64,000 nt of DNA from a gamma proteobacterium HIMB55 (GTDB lineage Bacteria > Pseudomonadota > Gammaproteobacteria > Pseudomonadales > Halieaceae), in assembly GCA_000227505.4 (NCBI GenBank), contig AGIF02000001.1, forward strand, positions 1,694,035 to 1,758,034, given 5' to 3'. Every line of letters starts with the position of its first letter. The stretch's first letter is position 1. The translations under genes were made by a program, and so were the position numbers. A model generated the notes under the pieces. The model ran no database searches and was not told the DNA's origin. It saw nothing but the letters and a program-made list of their open reading frames with translations. This document shows, in pieces, positions 27,870 to 37,885 of the stretch.

Positions 27870-29507
27870 ATGTCAGCGCGCAAGATTCTCGTCACATCTG
27901 CTCTTCCTTACGCCAATGCTCCACTGCATTTGGGGCACATGCTCGAGCAGGTGCAAACTGACATCTGGGTTCGCTTTCAACGCTCTCGTGGTAACCACTG
28001 CCGATATGTGTGTGCTGACGACGCACACGGTACCGCAATTATGTTGTCAGCTGAGAAACAGGGCGTCGCGCCAGAAGCACATATCGCCAACATCAAAGCG
28101 CTGCACGAGGCAGACTCGGCGGGCTTCCACGTCTCTTTTGACAACTACCATTCAACGCACTCGCCCGAGAACCAGAACTGGTCTGAGACGATCTTTAAAC
28201 GTCTAGAAGCGAATGGGCACATCGCCGTCAGAAGTGTTGTGCAGGCCTACGACGAAGTTAAAGGCCTCTTTCTCGCCGATCGATTCATCAAAGGCACATG
28301 CCCGAAGTGCAAGACACCAGATCAGTACGGCGATAACTGCGAAGCCTGCGGTGCGACATACTCCCCAACGGATGTCATTGACCCGGTTTCTGCGCTCTCT
28401 GGCTCAACACCTATAGAGAAAGCATCGGATCACTTGTTTTTTACGCTCAGCGCTTTTCAGGATCTTCTCGCAGAATGGGTGTCAGGTGAGCAGCTGCAAG
28501 CGCCGATAGCCAATAAGCTTCGAGAGTGGATTGACGCGGGACTTCAGGATTGGGATATCTCGCGCGATGCGCCCTATTTTGGTTTCGAGATTCCTGGTTA
28601 CCCCGACAAATACTTCTACGTTTGGCTAGATGCGCCCATTGGCTACATCGCCAGCCACCAAAACCTGTGCGAGCGCACAGGTGATGATTTCGAGAGCTAT
28701 TGGCAACCCGGCAACGATACCGAGCTCTACCATTTCATTGGAAAAGACATCATCAACTTCCACGGCTTGTTCTGGCCTGCGATGTTGGCGAGTGCCGGAC
28801 TGCGCCAGCCCACCGCGATTTTCGCCCATGGTTTCCTAACGGTCGATGGCACAAAGATGTCGAAAAGTCGCGGCACATTCATCATGGCCTCAACCTATCT
28901 TGAACACCTTGAGGCTGAGTACCTGCGTTATTACTTTGCAGCAAAACTGAGCCCGAATGTTGATGATATGGATCTCAACCTCGAGGACTTTGTCCAGCGC
29001 GTTAATTCCGACTTAGTCGGTAAAGTAGTAAACATTGCGAGTCGCTGTGCTGGCTTCCTGCGAAAGCGCTTTGACAATCAGCTCAGCGTACAGTGCAGCG
29101 AGCCTGACCTGATCAATGAATTAATCGGCGCGGGTGATTCCATCGCAGCGCTCTATGAAGCGCGGGATTTCCAGCGAGCAATGCGCGAGATTATTGCGCT
29201 AGCGGATCGAGCGAATCAGTACATCGACGAGAAAAAGCCTTGGGTACTCGCAAAAGAGGACGGTCGAGAGCAGGAAGTTCAGGATGCCTGCTCGGTAGGC
29301 ATTAATTGTTTCCGCATCCTGATGACTTATCTTAAGCCGGTACTGCCCGTGATGGCCGAGAAGAGCGAAGCGTTCTTGGGTCTGCCTTTGAATTGGACCG
29401 ATCTGACTGCGCCTTTAGAAGGACACACAATCAACAAATTCTCGCCTCTTATCCAACGGATAGATCCTGAGGCTGTAGCAGCTATGGTGGAAGCGAGTAA
29501 GCAGTAG
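27870..29507 (+). CDS. metG: Methionyl-tRNA synthetase without C-terminal tRNA-binding domain
   Basis: A class I synthetase of 545 residues that charges tRNA-Met. It has the HIGH-type motif APLHLGHML, the zinc knuckle [19 protein letters not shown], and the KMSKS loop [12 protein letters not shown]. It stops at MVEASKQ, exactly where E. coli MetG continues through a linker into the Trbp111-like dimerisation domain, so it is a natural short form. The ATG at 27870 is preferred over 27801 because it begins [16 protein letters not shown] like the family. Confidence 0.96.
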   Translation: MSARKILVTSALPYANAPLHLGHMLEQVQTDIWVRFQRSRGNHCRYVCADDAHGTAIMLSAEKQGVAPEAHIANIKALHEADSAGFHVSFDNYHSTHSPENQNWSETIFKRLEANGHIAVRSVVQAYDEVKGLFLADRFIKGTCPKCKTPDQYGDNCEACGATYSPTDVIDPVSALSGSTPIEKASDHLFFTLSAFQDLLAEWVSGEQLQAPIANKLREWIDAGLQDWDISRDAPYFGFEIPGYPDKYFYVWLDAPIGYIASHQNLCERTGDDFESYWQPGNDTELYHFIGKDIINFHGLFWPAMLASAGLRQPTAIFAHGFLTVDGTKMSKSRGTFIMASTYLEHLEAEYLRYYFAAKLSPNVDDMDLNLEDFVQRVNSDLVGKVVNIASRCAGFLRKRFDNQLSVQCSEPDLINELIGAGDSIAALYEARDFQRAMREIIALADRANQYIDEKKPWVLAKEDGREQEVQDACSVGINCFRILMTYLKPVLPVMAEKSEAFLGLPLNWTDLTAPLEGHTINKFSPLIQRIDPEAVAAMVEASKQ

Positions 29508-29654
29508 ACCGGTAACATCACGCCTTTTTGCTGAGACGGTGCTATTCCAAAATATCACTAGTGCTAGTCCAAACAATTACTGTTCGATTGGCCCGTGATT
29601 CCTTACTATTAGAGGCAGTTGAATGAGACGGGCCTAAAAGCCTGCTGGAGTAAG

Positions 29655-30233
29655 ATGTTAGGGGACTATGCCGTACTGCTGGTTGCCGCAGTATTGGTCA
29701 ATAATTTTGTATTGGTTCAGTTCTTGGGCCTCTGCCCGTTTATGGGTGTCTCAAACAAGCTCGATACGGCAATCGGCATGTCTGCCGCGACCACGTTCGT
29801 CCTTACACTCGCCTCCGTCTGCAGCTATTTGACCTACGAGTACCTCCTTGCGCCACTCGATCTCACGTATCTGAGAACACTGTCCTTCATCTTAGTGATT
29901 GCAGTGGTGGTTCAATTCACAGAAATGGTAGTTCGTAAAACCAGCCCGCTGCTTCATCGCGTTCTTGGCGTTTATCTGCCGCTCATCACGACGAACTGCG
30001 CCGTCCTGGGTGTTGCATTACTGAACATCAATCAAGCGCATAATTTCATGCAAAGCCTTGTGTACGGCATGGGTGCCGCCCTCGGCTTTTCTTTGGTGTT
30101 GGTGCTGTTCGCCGCAATGCGCGAGCGACTTGTCGTGGCTGACGTGCCTGAAGCCTTTCAGGGTGCTGCAATAGGAATGATTACTGCGGGACTTGCCTCA
30201 CTCGCCTTCATGGGTTTTGCCGGACTGGTCTAA
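29655..30233 (+). CDS. rnfA: Ion-translocating oxidoreductase subunit RnfA
   Basis: An integral membrane subunit (192 residues, six helices) of the Rnf complex, which couples ferredoxin/NADH electron transfer to ion transport. It contains [17 protein letters not shown] and [14 protein letters not shown], the paired half-motifs typical of RnfA/RnfE, which carry the cysteines of the membrane Fe-S site. The start at 29655 has GGAG five bases upstream and gives the family length; 12 extra upstream codons are not used. The stop overlaps rnfB (TAATG). Confidence 0.95.
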   Translation: MLGDYAVLLVAAVLVNNFVLVQFLGLCPFMGVSNKLDTAIGMSAATTFVLTLASVCSYLTYEYLLAPLDLTYLRTLSFILVIAVVVQFTEMVVRKTSPLLHRVLGVYLPLITTNCAVLGVALLNINQAHNFMQSLVYGMGAALGFSLVLVLFAAMRERLVVADVPEAFQGAAIGMITAGLASLAFMGFAGLV

Positions 30234-30862
30234 TGATTGAGACGATCCTCGCCAATCCGATCTTGCTCGCCCTAGCCGCATTAGTTGGTATGGCCATTGT
30301 CTTCGGCGGCCTACTGGGGTTTGCGGCTGTCCGCTTTGAAGTTGAGGGCAACCCGCTCTCGGATCAGATCAATAGCATTCTCCCGCAGACACAGTGTGGA
30401 CAGTGTGGTTATCCCGGTTGCAGGCCCTATGCCGAAGCGATCGCCGACGGGGATTCCATTAATAAATGCCCTCCCGGCGGTGAAGATACCATTCAAGCGC
30501 TAGCCAATTTGCTCGATGTCGAGCCCGAGCCCCTCGACGCAGAACACGGTGTCGAAGCTGAGCCCACGGTGGCCTACATCCGGGAAGACGAGTGCATTGG
30601 TTGCACAAAGTGTATTCAGGCCTGTCCTGTCGATGCGATTTTGGGCGCGGCTAAGCAAATGCATACGGTGATCATCGATGAATGCACTGGCTGCGACCTC
30701 TGCGTTGAGCCCTGCCCTGTCGACTGTATCGATATGATTCCTCGCAAGGGGGGTATTCAGCACTGGTACTGGCCACTGCCCGATGATTCCTCTCGCGACA
30801 ACCTGATCGCGACTGACCGAAGCTCGGACGAGAACGCAGAGCCGGAGCAGGTTGCAGCATGA
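30233..30862 (+). CDS. rnfB: Rnf complex ferredoxin subunit RnfB
   Basis: A 209-residue subunit with one N-terminal membrane helix ([19 protein letters not shown]). Then comes the Fe-S motif [12 protein letters not shown] with a further Cys in INKCPPGG, and two 4Fe-4S ferredoxin motifs ([14 protein letters not shown] and [14 protein letters not shown]). It passes electrons between the cytoplasmic donor and the membrane subunits. It overlaps rnfA by one base and rnfC by four (ATGA). Confidence 0.96.
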   Translation: MIETILANPILLALAALVGMAIVFGGLLGFAAVRFEVEGNPLSDQINSILPQTQCGQCGYPGCRPYAEAIADGDSINKCPPGGEDTIQALANLLDVEPEPLDAEHGVEAEPTVAYIREDECIGCTKCIQACPVDAILGAAKQMHTVIIDECTGCDLCVEPCPVDCIDMIPRKGGIQHWYWPLPDDSSRDNLIATDRSSDENAEPEQVAA

Positions 30863-32418
30863 GAGAGATTTTTGATATCCATGGCGGTATCCATCCGCCG
30901 GAGCGCAAGGAAATAGCGAACCCAGGGCAGGTATGCGAGATGCCCCTGCCTTCAAAGCTGGTCTTACCGATTACTCAGCACATTGGGGCCCCAGCGAAGC
31001 CTGTCGTGGAAGTGGGTGACGCAGTGAGAGGCGGACAAATGATCGCTGAGGCTCAAGGTCCTGTGAGCGTTCCCGTGCATGCTCCCAGCTCTGGTACCGT
31101 TACTGCCATCGAAGCGCGTGCCGTACCCCACGCCTCCGGCTTAACCGATACCTGCATCGAGCTCACGCTAGATGGTAAAGACACCTGGATTGACCTGAAA
31201 GGTCTGGATGACTGGCGCGAGACCCCCAAAGCGGAACTCGTAGAATGCGTCCGACAGGCAGGGATTGCCGGTCTTGGCGGAGCCGGTTTCCCGACCGCAA
31301 TCAAACTAGCGTCCGATCGTGATCAGGGCATTCATACCTTGATCATAAATGGCACCGAGTGCGAGCCTTATATCTCAGCAGACGATACGGTCATGCAGTG
31401 CTATGCCCGAGAAATCGTCGAGGGCGCGGAAATACTCGCGCACATGGTAGGCGCGGAAAACGTTATCCTCGCGGTTGAGGATAATAAGCCCGACGCAGCG
31501 GAAGCGATGGCCAAAGCGGCAGAAGCGCTCGATATTGCGGATGTGGTCACCTTCCCCACCAAGTACCCCTCAGGCGGTGAGAAGCAACTCATTGAGATCC
31601 TATTTGATATGCAGGTTCCCTCCGGGGGTATTCCCGCGGATATAGGCATTTTGTGCCAGAACCCAAGTACTGCTATTGCGGTTCGTGATGCACTCATCGA
31701 CGGCAAGCCACTGACTGACCGCATTACCACGGTAACCGGGATGTCGCTGCAGAATCCCGGTAACCGCCGCGTGATGCTTGGCACACCCATTTGCGAACTA
31801 CTCAGCGACGCAGCGTTCGACGACTCAGCTGCAGATCGTGTCATTCACGGCGGCCCAATGATGGGCTTTGCGGTCACCGACCTCGATATGCCCGTCGTGA
31901 AGATTACTAATTGTGTACTGGCGCCAACGCGGACTGAGATACCGCCACCGCAGCCTCAGCAAGCCTGTATTCGGTGCGGTATGTGTGCAGAAGCCTGCCC
32001 CGCATCACTTCTGCCGCAGCAACTCTACTGGTATGCACGCGCAAAGGATAATGAGCAGCTTGAACGGCATAACCTGCTTGATTGTATCGAGTGCGGTGCT
32101 TGCGCCTACGTCTGTCCTAGTCACATACCGCTGGTTCAATACTATCGCTCAGCGAAAGGTGCGATACGTGAAGCAGCGAAGGAGAAGGTTCGCTCCGATA
32201 ACTCGCGAGTACGGTTTGAGGCGCGGCAAGAACGCTTAGAGCGAGAAGCGGCGGCTAAAGAGGCGAAACGCGCCGCGAGAAAAGCAGCCGCCGAAGCACG
32301 CGCCAAATCAGGAGATGACCCAGTGCAGGCGGCCATCGAGCGGGCCAAAGCGAAAAAAGATGCTCAGGCGCAGACGGCCACTGAGGAGCAAAAGGCCACA
32401 GAGGAAAACGCGCAATGA
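30859..32418 (+). CDS. rnfC: Rnf complex NADH/Fe-S subunit RnfC
   Basis: A 519-residue peripheral subunit that holds the NADH and FMN site and two 4Fe-4S clusters. The nucleotide region contains [13 protein letters not shown], and the cluster motifs are [17 protein letters not shown] and [13 protein letters not shown]. The C-terminus (from about residue 430) is a lysine- and alanine-rich charged tail, as in other gammaproteobacterial RnfC but fairly short. It overlaps rnfB and rnfD by four bases each. Confidence 0.96.
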   Translation: MREIFDIHGGIHPPERKEIANPGQVCEMPLPSKLVLPITQHIGAPAKPVVEVGDAVRGGQMIAEAQGPVSVPVHAPSSGTVTAIEARAVPHASGLTDTCIELTLDGKDTWIDLKGLDDWRETPKAELVECVRQAGIAGLGGAGFPTAIKLASDRDQGIHTLIINGTECEPYISADDTVMQCYAREIVEGAEILAHMVGAENVILAVEDNKPDAAEAMAKAAEALDIADVVTFPTKYPSGGEKQLIEILFDMQVPSGGIPADIGILCQNPSTAIAVRDALIDGKPLTDRITTVTGMSLQNPGNRRVMLGTPICELLSDAAFDDSAADRVIHGGPMMGFAVTDLDMPVVKITNCVLAPTRTEIPPPQPQQACIRCGMCAEACPASLLPQQLYWYARAKDNEQLERHNLLDCIECGACAYVCPSHIPLVQYYRSAKGAIREAAKEKVRSDNSRVRFEARQERLEREAAAKEAKRAARKAAAEARAKSGDDPVQAAIERAKAKKDAQAQTATEEQKATEENAQ

Positions 32419-33449
32419 GTCTGATGCATGTCTCCTCGCCTCACGTGCACAAGCCTGTGACCTCAGTTGAGCAGGTCATGAAGCAAGTTTTGCTCGCGAC
32501 AATACCTGGCGTTGCGGTCCTGACTTGGTTCTTCGGCCCCGGAACCTTGGTGAATATTATCTTTGGTTCAATATTGGCTATGGGCTTCGAAGCTTGGGCC
32601 TTGTGGTTGCGAGGCAAAGACTTTAAGTCGCCGCTTAAAGATCACAGCGTCATTGTGACGGCAACGCTGCTATGCATCGCCCTACCCCCCTATTCGCCAT
32701 GGTGGCTGATTGCCGTTGGCATCGGCGTATCGGTATTACTGGGTAAACACGTATTCGGCGGTCTGGGATATAACCCGTTCAACCCTGCCATGGTTGGCTA
32801 CGTGGTTTTACTGGTGTCCTTCCCGCTCCAAATGAGCTCTTGGACGGAACCAAGAGGTATGGGAGAGGTACCGGGGCTTCTAGATGCGCTGACAGCGCTG
32901 TTCGTACCGGCAAGCTACGACGGTGTGACTGCGGCAACGCCACTCGACCTATTCAGGCAGAACGCAGGCATGTTGTTTGATGACCTGATGACGGCCAAAG
33001 CTGAGCTGGCAGGACCCATTGCAGGGATTGGCTGGGATCTGGTTAATCTCGCATTCCTAGCGGGCGGTATCTGGTTACTTCGTCAACGCATTTTTACCTG
33101 GCATGCGCCCGTTGGGATGCTAGGTGCTTTGAGCATCTGTGCGTTACTCGGATTTGATGAGGGCAGCTCTACAGGTGGCGGCTCAGTGATGTTTCATCTA
33201 TTCAGTGGTGCCACCATGTTCGGCGCATTCTTTATTATCACCGACCCCGTGAGTTCAGCCGTCTCAAACCGCGGTCGTCTGATATTCGGTGCAGGTGTTG
33301 GCATATTGGTGTATCTGATTCGCGTGAACGGAAACTACCCTGATGCCGTTGCTTTCGGTGTGCTACTGCTCAACTTTGCGGCGCCGTTTATCGACCAGTA
33401 CACGCAGCCGCAGGTGTATGGCACGAAAAAAATCGAGGTCGACGAGTGA
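32415..33449 (+). CDS. rnfD: Rnf complex membrane flavoprotein RnfD
   Basis: A 344-residue multi-helix membrane subunit related to NqrB. The covalent FMN attachment threonine lies in FSGATMFGAFFIITDPVS. GGLGYNPFNPAMVGYV is also family-typical. It overlaps rnfC and rnfG by four bases each. Confidence 0.95.
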   Translation: MSLMHVSSPHVHKPVTSVEQVMKQVLLATIPGVAVLTWFFGPGTLVNIIFGSILAMGFEAWALWLRGKDFKSPLKDHSVIVTATLLCIALPPYSPWWLIAVGIGVSVLLGKHVFGGLGYNPFNPAMVGYVVLLVSFPLQMSSWTEPRGMGEVPGLLDALTALFVPASYDGVTAATPLDLFRQNAGMLFDDLMTAKAELAGPIAGIGWDLVNLAFLAGGIWLLRQRIFTWHAPVGMLGALSICALLGFDEGSSTGGGSVMFHLFSGATMFGAFFIITDPVSSAVSNRGRLIFGAGVGILVYLIRVNGNYPDAVAFGVLLLNFAAPFIDQYTQPQVYGTKKIEVDE

Positions 33450-34084
33450 GAACCGTAATTTCTAGTATTATCGGTGCTGCGCTTCTTGCAGCCTTTGCTG
33501 CCGTCGGTTCAGGCTTGATCAGCGGCGTCTATGAACAAACCAAAGAGCCGATTGCGGCAGCGGAGCGGGCTGCTGAAGCAAGACAGCTCTTAGAGATCTT
33601 CCCAACTCAAACACACGATAATCAATTGATTGACGATACATTTGCGCTTCCAGCCGACGGCCCCTTGCTCGCACTACGGGAGGAGACTTCAGGGTATCGC
33701 GCTCGTATGAATGGCGCGGTTACTGGCGTGATACTTCCAGCGACGGCACGCGACGGTTACAGCGGCGATATTCGCCTGCTTGTAGGCATCGATCGCTCAG
33801 GCTCCATCGCAGGCGTCCGTGTACTGAGTCACCGCGAGACACCCGGACTCGGCGATAAGGTTGAGCTTAAAAAGTCGCCCTGGATTTTGTCCTTCGATAG
33901 TAAGACTCTTGAAGCTCCGTCGTCTGACGGCTGGGCTGTTAAGAAGGACGGTGGAGAGTTCGATGCGTTTACGGGTGCCACCGTAACACCACGCGCTGTC
34001 GTGTCCGCGGTCAAAAGCGCGTTGGACTACGCACAAACTCACAAACAAGACCTGTTCGAACTCGTCGAAGAGGATGCATCATGA
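33446..34084 (+). CDS. rnfG: Rnf complex periplasmic flavoprotein RnfG
   Basis: A 212-residue subunit with one N-terminal helix and a periplasmic FMN-binding domain. The FMN is attached covalently to the threonine in [28 protein letters not shown] is also conserved in RnfG/NqrC. It overlaps rnfD and rnfE by four bases. Confidence 0.94.
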   Translation: MRTVISSIIGAALLAAFAAVGSGLISGVYEQTKEPIAAAERAAEARQLLEIFPTQTHDNQLIDDTFALPADGPLLALREETSGYRARMNGAVTGVILPATARDGYSGDIRLLVGIDRSGSIAGVRVLSHRETPGLGDKVELKKSPWILSFDSKTLEAPSSDGWAVKKDGGEFDAFTGATVTPRAVVSAVKSALDYAQTHKQDLFELVEEDAS

Positions 34085-34791
34085 GCACTCAAAGCTATCG
34101 CCAAATCACTCATAACGGGTTGTGGAAAAACAACCCTGCCTTGGTGCAATTGCTGGGGTTGTGTCCCCTACTAGCTGTAACCGCAAGCGTTGTGAATGCG
34201 ACAGGATTGGCGGCCGCCACATTATTCGTTTTGGTTACCTCGAACCTATGTGTCTCTCTGATAAGAAACGTCGTCACGGAATCGATTCGATTGCCAGCGT
34301 TTGTACTTATTATCGCTGCGGCGGTCACTGGTACCGAGCTCTTGATGCAGGCCTACGCTTATGAGTTGTATCAGATACTGGGCATTTTCTTACCTCTGAT
34401 TACCACCAACTGTGTCATCTTGGGTCGCGCTGATGCCTTCGCTGCCAAAAATCCAATTGCACCGGCACTTGCCGATGGTTTTATGATGGGCATGGGATTT
34501 GGACTCGTACTCGTCGTCCTTGGCGCCATCCGCGAACTTTTGGGCACAGGCGCTGTTTTCGCCAATATGGATCTTCTATTCGGTCCCATGGCAGCTAACT
34601 GGACGCTCGTCGTGGCCGAAGACTACACCGGTCTGCTCTTGGCAATTCTGCCGCCCGGTGCCTTTATCATCACAGGACTCTTGATCGCTGCCAAAAATGT
34701 CATCGATACACGCATAGAGGATGCAAGACGCGCGGAGACGACCGTAGAAGTGGGTAGCAAGCGGGTTCGGGTAACTGGCGAGATCGCCTAG
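34081..34791 (+). CDS. rnfE: Rnf complex membrane subunit RnfE
   Basis: A 236-residue membrane protein homologous to RnfA, with the paired motifs [14 protein letters not shown] and [17 protein letters not shown]. It closes the rnfABCDGE operon. Its stop and the stop of the convergent next gene share the palindromic CTAG at 34788-34791, so no untranslated gap separates them. The rnfH and nth genes that follow rnfE in other species are absent here. Confidence 0.95.
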   Translation: MSTQSYRQITHNGLWKNNPALVQLLGLCPLLAVTASVVNATGLAAATLFVLVTSNLCVSLIRNVVTESIRLPAFVLIIAAAVTGTELLMQAYAYELYQILGIFLPLITTNCVILGRADAFAAKNPIAPALADGFMMGMGFGLVLVVLGAIRELLGTGAVFANMDLLFGPMAANWTLVVAEDYTGLLLAILPPGAFIITGLLIAAKNVIDTRIEDARRAETTVEVGSKRVRVTGEIA

Positions 34792-35195
34792 GCTTTTTGA
34801 GAATCTCCGACGACCAAGGTACCCAAGAGCTCGTCCACTGATGCGTCATCTAAGCCCGCATCGTCCTCGTCACAAACATAGGTCACGTAAAGCAGCAAAC
34901 TGTCTGATCCCAGGTACCACTCACGTACCGCTGCGCCATCTTCCCTGTAACGCCCGCTAACCCCTGAAAAAGCACCTGCATTGGCTGCCTTCCACTCGGG
35001 CACCTCGGGTGATTCCTCGCGAGCCATATCCTGAATCTCTGCAGGCATGACTTTCCCAGACTGCTTGTGCAGTGTGGTGATTTCGATCTCACCTACTTCA
35101 TCTTGATCGACGATGCGAATGATGTCGTCGTCGTTCTCAGCCTGCCACTCAGAGGGCAACATCAAACACCAATGGTCCGTTTCTAAAATATTCAC
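34788..35195 (-). CDS. Hypothetical acidic protein, 135 aa
   Basis: Not recognised. It is acidic and soluble, with no signal peptide. It begins [20 protein letters not shown] and has a C-terminal [15 protein letters not shown] segment. It is the last gene of a minus-strand run after rimI (seven bases apart), so it may be co-transcribed with it. Confidence 0.65.
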   Translation of the reverse strand: MNILETDHWCLMLPSEWQAENDDDIIRIVDQDEVGEIEITTLHKQSGKVMPAEIQDMAREESPEVPEWKAANAGAFSGVSGRYREDGAAVREWYLGSDSLLLYVTYVCDEDDAGLDDASVDELLGTLVVGDSQKA

Positions 35196-35202
35196 TGATT
35201 CT

Positions 35203-35658
35203 CTACCTCTTATTCGAATCGTGCCGCATCAGAAGTGCATCCTCGCGCCCAGACGCAGTTTCATAATAGTTATTACGCTGCCCGATGGTGGCAAAGCCGG
35301 CGCTTTCGTACAAAGTAATTGCTGCCACATTAGAGCGACGAACCTCTAGAAAAACCGTCTTAATACCGGACAAATTTAAGACGTTTAGGGTCTCATCAAG
35401 CAAATAGCGCCCTACCCCTTGCCGTCTCATTGATACGTCTACGCGGAAATCGATGATTTCGGCTTCATCTTTGAAGACGTTCAGCCAAACGACTGCGCGT
35501 AACTGACCTTCCGATAGCGCACACCACGCAGTGCCAGAGGGTTTGTCAATGAGCGACTGTAAAAAGGACAGCGAAGGACCATCAGCACCCTCGTAGAGTA
35601 TTGCCAGCCCCGCATCGTCAGAGGGCGTCAGGCGTCGACAGTTCAGGGTAGTGATCAA
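35203..35658 (-). CDS. rimI: RimI-type ribosomal protein S18 alanine N-acetyltransferase
   Basis: A 151-residue GNAT acetyltransferase. The acetyl-CoA loop is VDVSMRRQGVGRYLLDE, followed by TVFLEVRRSNVAAITLYESAGF and GQRNNYYE, which are RimI signatures. In E. coli RimI acetylates the N-terminus of S18. It follows a HolD-like gene by five bases, reproducing the E. coli holD-rimI pair. Confidence 0.85.
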   Translation of the reverse strand: MITTLNCRRLTPSDDAGLAILYEGADGPSLSFLQSLIDKPSGTAWCALSEGQLRAVVWLNVFKDEAEIIDFRVDVSMRRQGVGRYLLDETLNVLNLSGIKTVFLEVRRSNVAAITLYESAGFATIGQRNNYYETASGREDALLMRHDSNKR

Positions 35659-35663
35659 TGGTG

Positions 35664-36401
35664 TCAGTTTGATGCCAGGTCAATTGACCGAAGCGGCTTG
35701 AGCGCCTGCCAGGCCTCACGCTTCAGTGCCGGGTTTTGGAGCATGGCTATTGTCGCAGGTATAACTACCGCTGATTGAGCAATACGATCCGGTAAGAAGG
35801 GGCAAGCTCCCATTACGACAACACGCTTAGCGTCGACCTCTCGGGCCATTCGCTGAATCAGCCCCTGCAGTGCTTGTTTGGCGGACTCTGCGTCTCCGGA
35901 GAGTGCTGTATTCCCGCGCATTGGCCAATCGAATTGCTGCTGCCTCACAGATACGTCAGAGCTCAAAGCTCTTGCCATCGCATTTATCAACGCGAGCTGA
36001 TCTTGACGAAGCAGTCCATCAGCCAACTGCTCCACCCATAAAAATGGGCCTGCGGATGCGAGTAGCATAGAGAATGCCACTGTCTCAGTTGATTTTGCTG
36101 GCGACACGCCACTGCTCTGAGATGGCGCCGATGCACGCTCAGCAGTCGTCACCGAACTCCCTCGCGTCGCTGGCGAAGTAGACGCTGTGTTGGCTATCGC
36201 TTCCCGCACGAAACTGTCAGAAGACGCGTCCTCATTAGCTTTAACCTGCGCCAGACTTTGCCGAACGGCGGGTGCTGCTCCGGGCATATCGTACCGCGAC
36301 ACGTACACGTCGATGCCCATTGCCGATAACGCCTGACGACGTGCCATTTCGGCAGCTACGACGGAGGCTTCGGCTTGGGGTATGTCAGACACTTCGCTCA
36401 T
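35664..36401 (-). CDS. HolD-like protein (candidate DNA polymerase III psi subunit)
   Basis: A 245-residue protein, longer than E. coli HolD (137). The call rests on position upstream of rimI and two short matches: RQALSAMGIDVYVSR resembles the psi N-terminus (LQQLGITQW), and QNPALKREAWQALKPL resembles the psi C-terminal NPTARAALWQQI. Between them lies a low-complexity Ser/Ala/Thr-rich linker (about residues 55-105) and a Rossmann-like part with VVVMGACPF. If right, it links the clamp loader to SSB. Confidence 0.55.
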   Translation of the reverse strand: MSEVSDIPQAEASVVAAEMARRQALSAMGIDVYVSRYDMPGAAPAVRQSLAQVKANEDASSDSFVREAIANTASTSPATRGSSVTTAERASAPSQSSGVSPAKSTETVAFSMLLASAGPFLWVEQLADGLLRQDQLALINAMARALSSDVSVRQQQFDWPMRGNTALSGDAESAKQALQGLIQRMAREVDAKRVVVMGACPFLPDRIAQSAVVIPATIAMLQNPALKREAWQALKPLRSIDLASN

Positions 36402-36568
36402 ACGGACAGTGTCTCACGAGCACATCTCGAGTTGTATCAATTTCAGCGATCATGCATCCATAGATCGAGTTGAGTTCTCATTGAGTAGATCGCGCCTTTT
36501 AGCAGACGTGCTTTTTCTCATGCGGTATTCTGTTGTCTCTGGGAACACAACAATAATAGGTAGTTCAC

Positions 36569-37714
36569 ATGTCGCTTATTCCGGCGGAACAGCACTTTGC
36601 TGTGTTCACGGCCGTCCTTGCCTTATCGGCCATGGCATTTGCCTCTGAACGCACAGTGATTGGACAGAAAATTACGGGCACCGTAGTGGTCATATTGCTA
36701 GCAATTGCAGCAGCCAATACGGGCCTCATCCCACATTCAGCACCGGCATACAGCTTCATTTTCAGCTACATCGTGCCCATGCTGATTCCGCTATTTCTCT
36801 TCCAAGCCGATGTTCGTCGGCTTGCAAAGGAAGCATCCCGGACAACAGCTGCCTTCCTTGTCGCCACATTGGGCACGGTCACAGGCGTTATCGTTGCCGC
36901 GCTGTTACTGGATCTAAGCCAATTGGGTGCTGCTTCAGATCTCGCCGCCGAGCGAAGAGAAGCAGGAATAGTCGGTCTGTTTGCCTCCACCTACATTGGA
37001 GGCTCTGTGAACTATGCCGCCTTGGGCGAAATTACGGGATTGAGTAAGGACGCGTCGTTTTTCTCCGCCGCAACTGCAGCAGACAACCTCTTCTCTGCCG
37101 TCTTTTTAAGCGTCATCGCGCTGATCCCCGGCGCCCAATGGCTGACTCGACGCTTTATTCCTCACACAGCTGGCAACGATGTCGCGCTTGAGAAGCCGGA
37201 CGTTACCCCCGCGAGTATCGTGTACTCATTGGCAGCTGCAGGCAGTATTGTGGCCGTCACAGATTTACTCTGTTGGTGGTTGGATATCCCAAGCTGGCGC
37301 TACGCCATTATGACTCTTATCACTGTTGGCATCGCGACTGCACTACCTCAAGTGAGGATTTGGTTTGCCGGCGCATTCGAAATTGGCGTTGCGCTCTCCT
37401 TTACCTTTTTTGCTGCCATCGCAGCAGGTGCAGATATACGTGCCATGATCAGTGTCGCGCCACTCCTGATCGTGCTCGTGCTTATCTTGCTCAGCGTCCA
37501 CCTGATTGTGCTACTTGCTGTGGGCCGGAGATTGGGCCTAACCATTCCTGAGTTGTTGACCGCAAGTAACGCAGCCATCTTGGGTGCAACGACCGCACCA
37601 GCCATGGCGGCAGCAAAAGGCTGGCATGACCAAGTGACCCCGGGCGTACTTGTTGGCGTGATTGGCTACGCGCTGGGCACCTTCATTGGTACTGCGTTGT
37701 TTCAATTGTGGTAG
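36569..37714 (+). CDS. DUF819-family membrane protein (YjcL-like)
   Basis: A 381-residue polytopic membrane protein with about ten hydrophobic segments. Motifs such as IVPMLIPLFLFQADVRR, STYIGGSVNYAALGE and ATAADNLFSAVFLS are typical of DUF819. The family is thought to be transporters of unknown cargo. A 167-base divergent gap separates it from the HolD-like gene. Confidence 0.8.
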   Translation: MSLIPAEQHFAVFTAVLALSAMAFASERTVIGQKITGTVVVILLAIAAANTGLIPHSAPAYSFIFSYIVPMLIPLFLFQADVRRLAKEASRTTAAFLVATLGTVTGVIVAALLLDLSQLGAASDLAAERREAGIVGLFASTYIGGSVNYAALGEITGLSKDASFFSAATAADNLFSAVFLSVIALIPGAQWLTRRFIPHTAGNDVALEKPDVTPASIVYSLAAAGSIVAVTDLLCWWLDIPSWRYAIMTLITVGIATALPQVRIWFAGAFEIGVALSFTFFAAIAAGADIRAMISVAPLLIVLVLILLSVHLIVLLAVGRRLGLTIPELLTASNAAILGATTAPAMAAAKGWHDQVTPGVLVGVIGYALGTFIGTALFQLW

Positions 37715-37829
37715 GTGAGTTTTGGTTGAAGTAAAAGATCTCATGACTGGGGTAACTCAGCGACTGGTGAAACCAGCGATTGTTAAAAAAAGAGTCACTA
37801 AAACTTCATGCAACCGACATAAGCTTTGA

Positions 37830-37846
37830 CTGGTCTTGAAGACCAG
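37830..37846. promoter_or_regulatory. Palindrome upstream of acyltransferase gene
   Basis: CTGGTCTTGAAGACCAG is a perfect 8-bp inverted repeat around one base, 40 bases before the ATG of the acyltransferase. It has no U-run, so an operator is more likely than a terminator. A shorter hairpin (CTGGT at 37764-37768 and ACCAG at 37772-37776) lies upstream. Confidence 0.45.
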
Positions 37847-37885
37847 AAAAGACGTAACACTAGAAATAAAAATGGACAGGCAATC

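Noticed and set aside
29655-34791. Na+-translocating Nqr complex
   Set aside because: RnfB and RnfC with their ferredoxin motifs and the ABCDGE order identify Rnf; no NqrF or NqrA is present.
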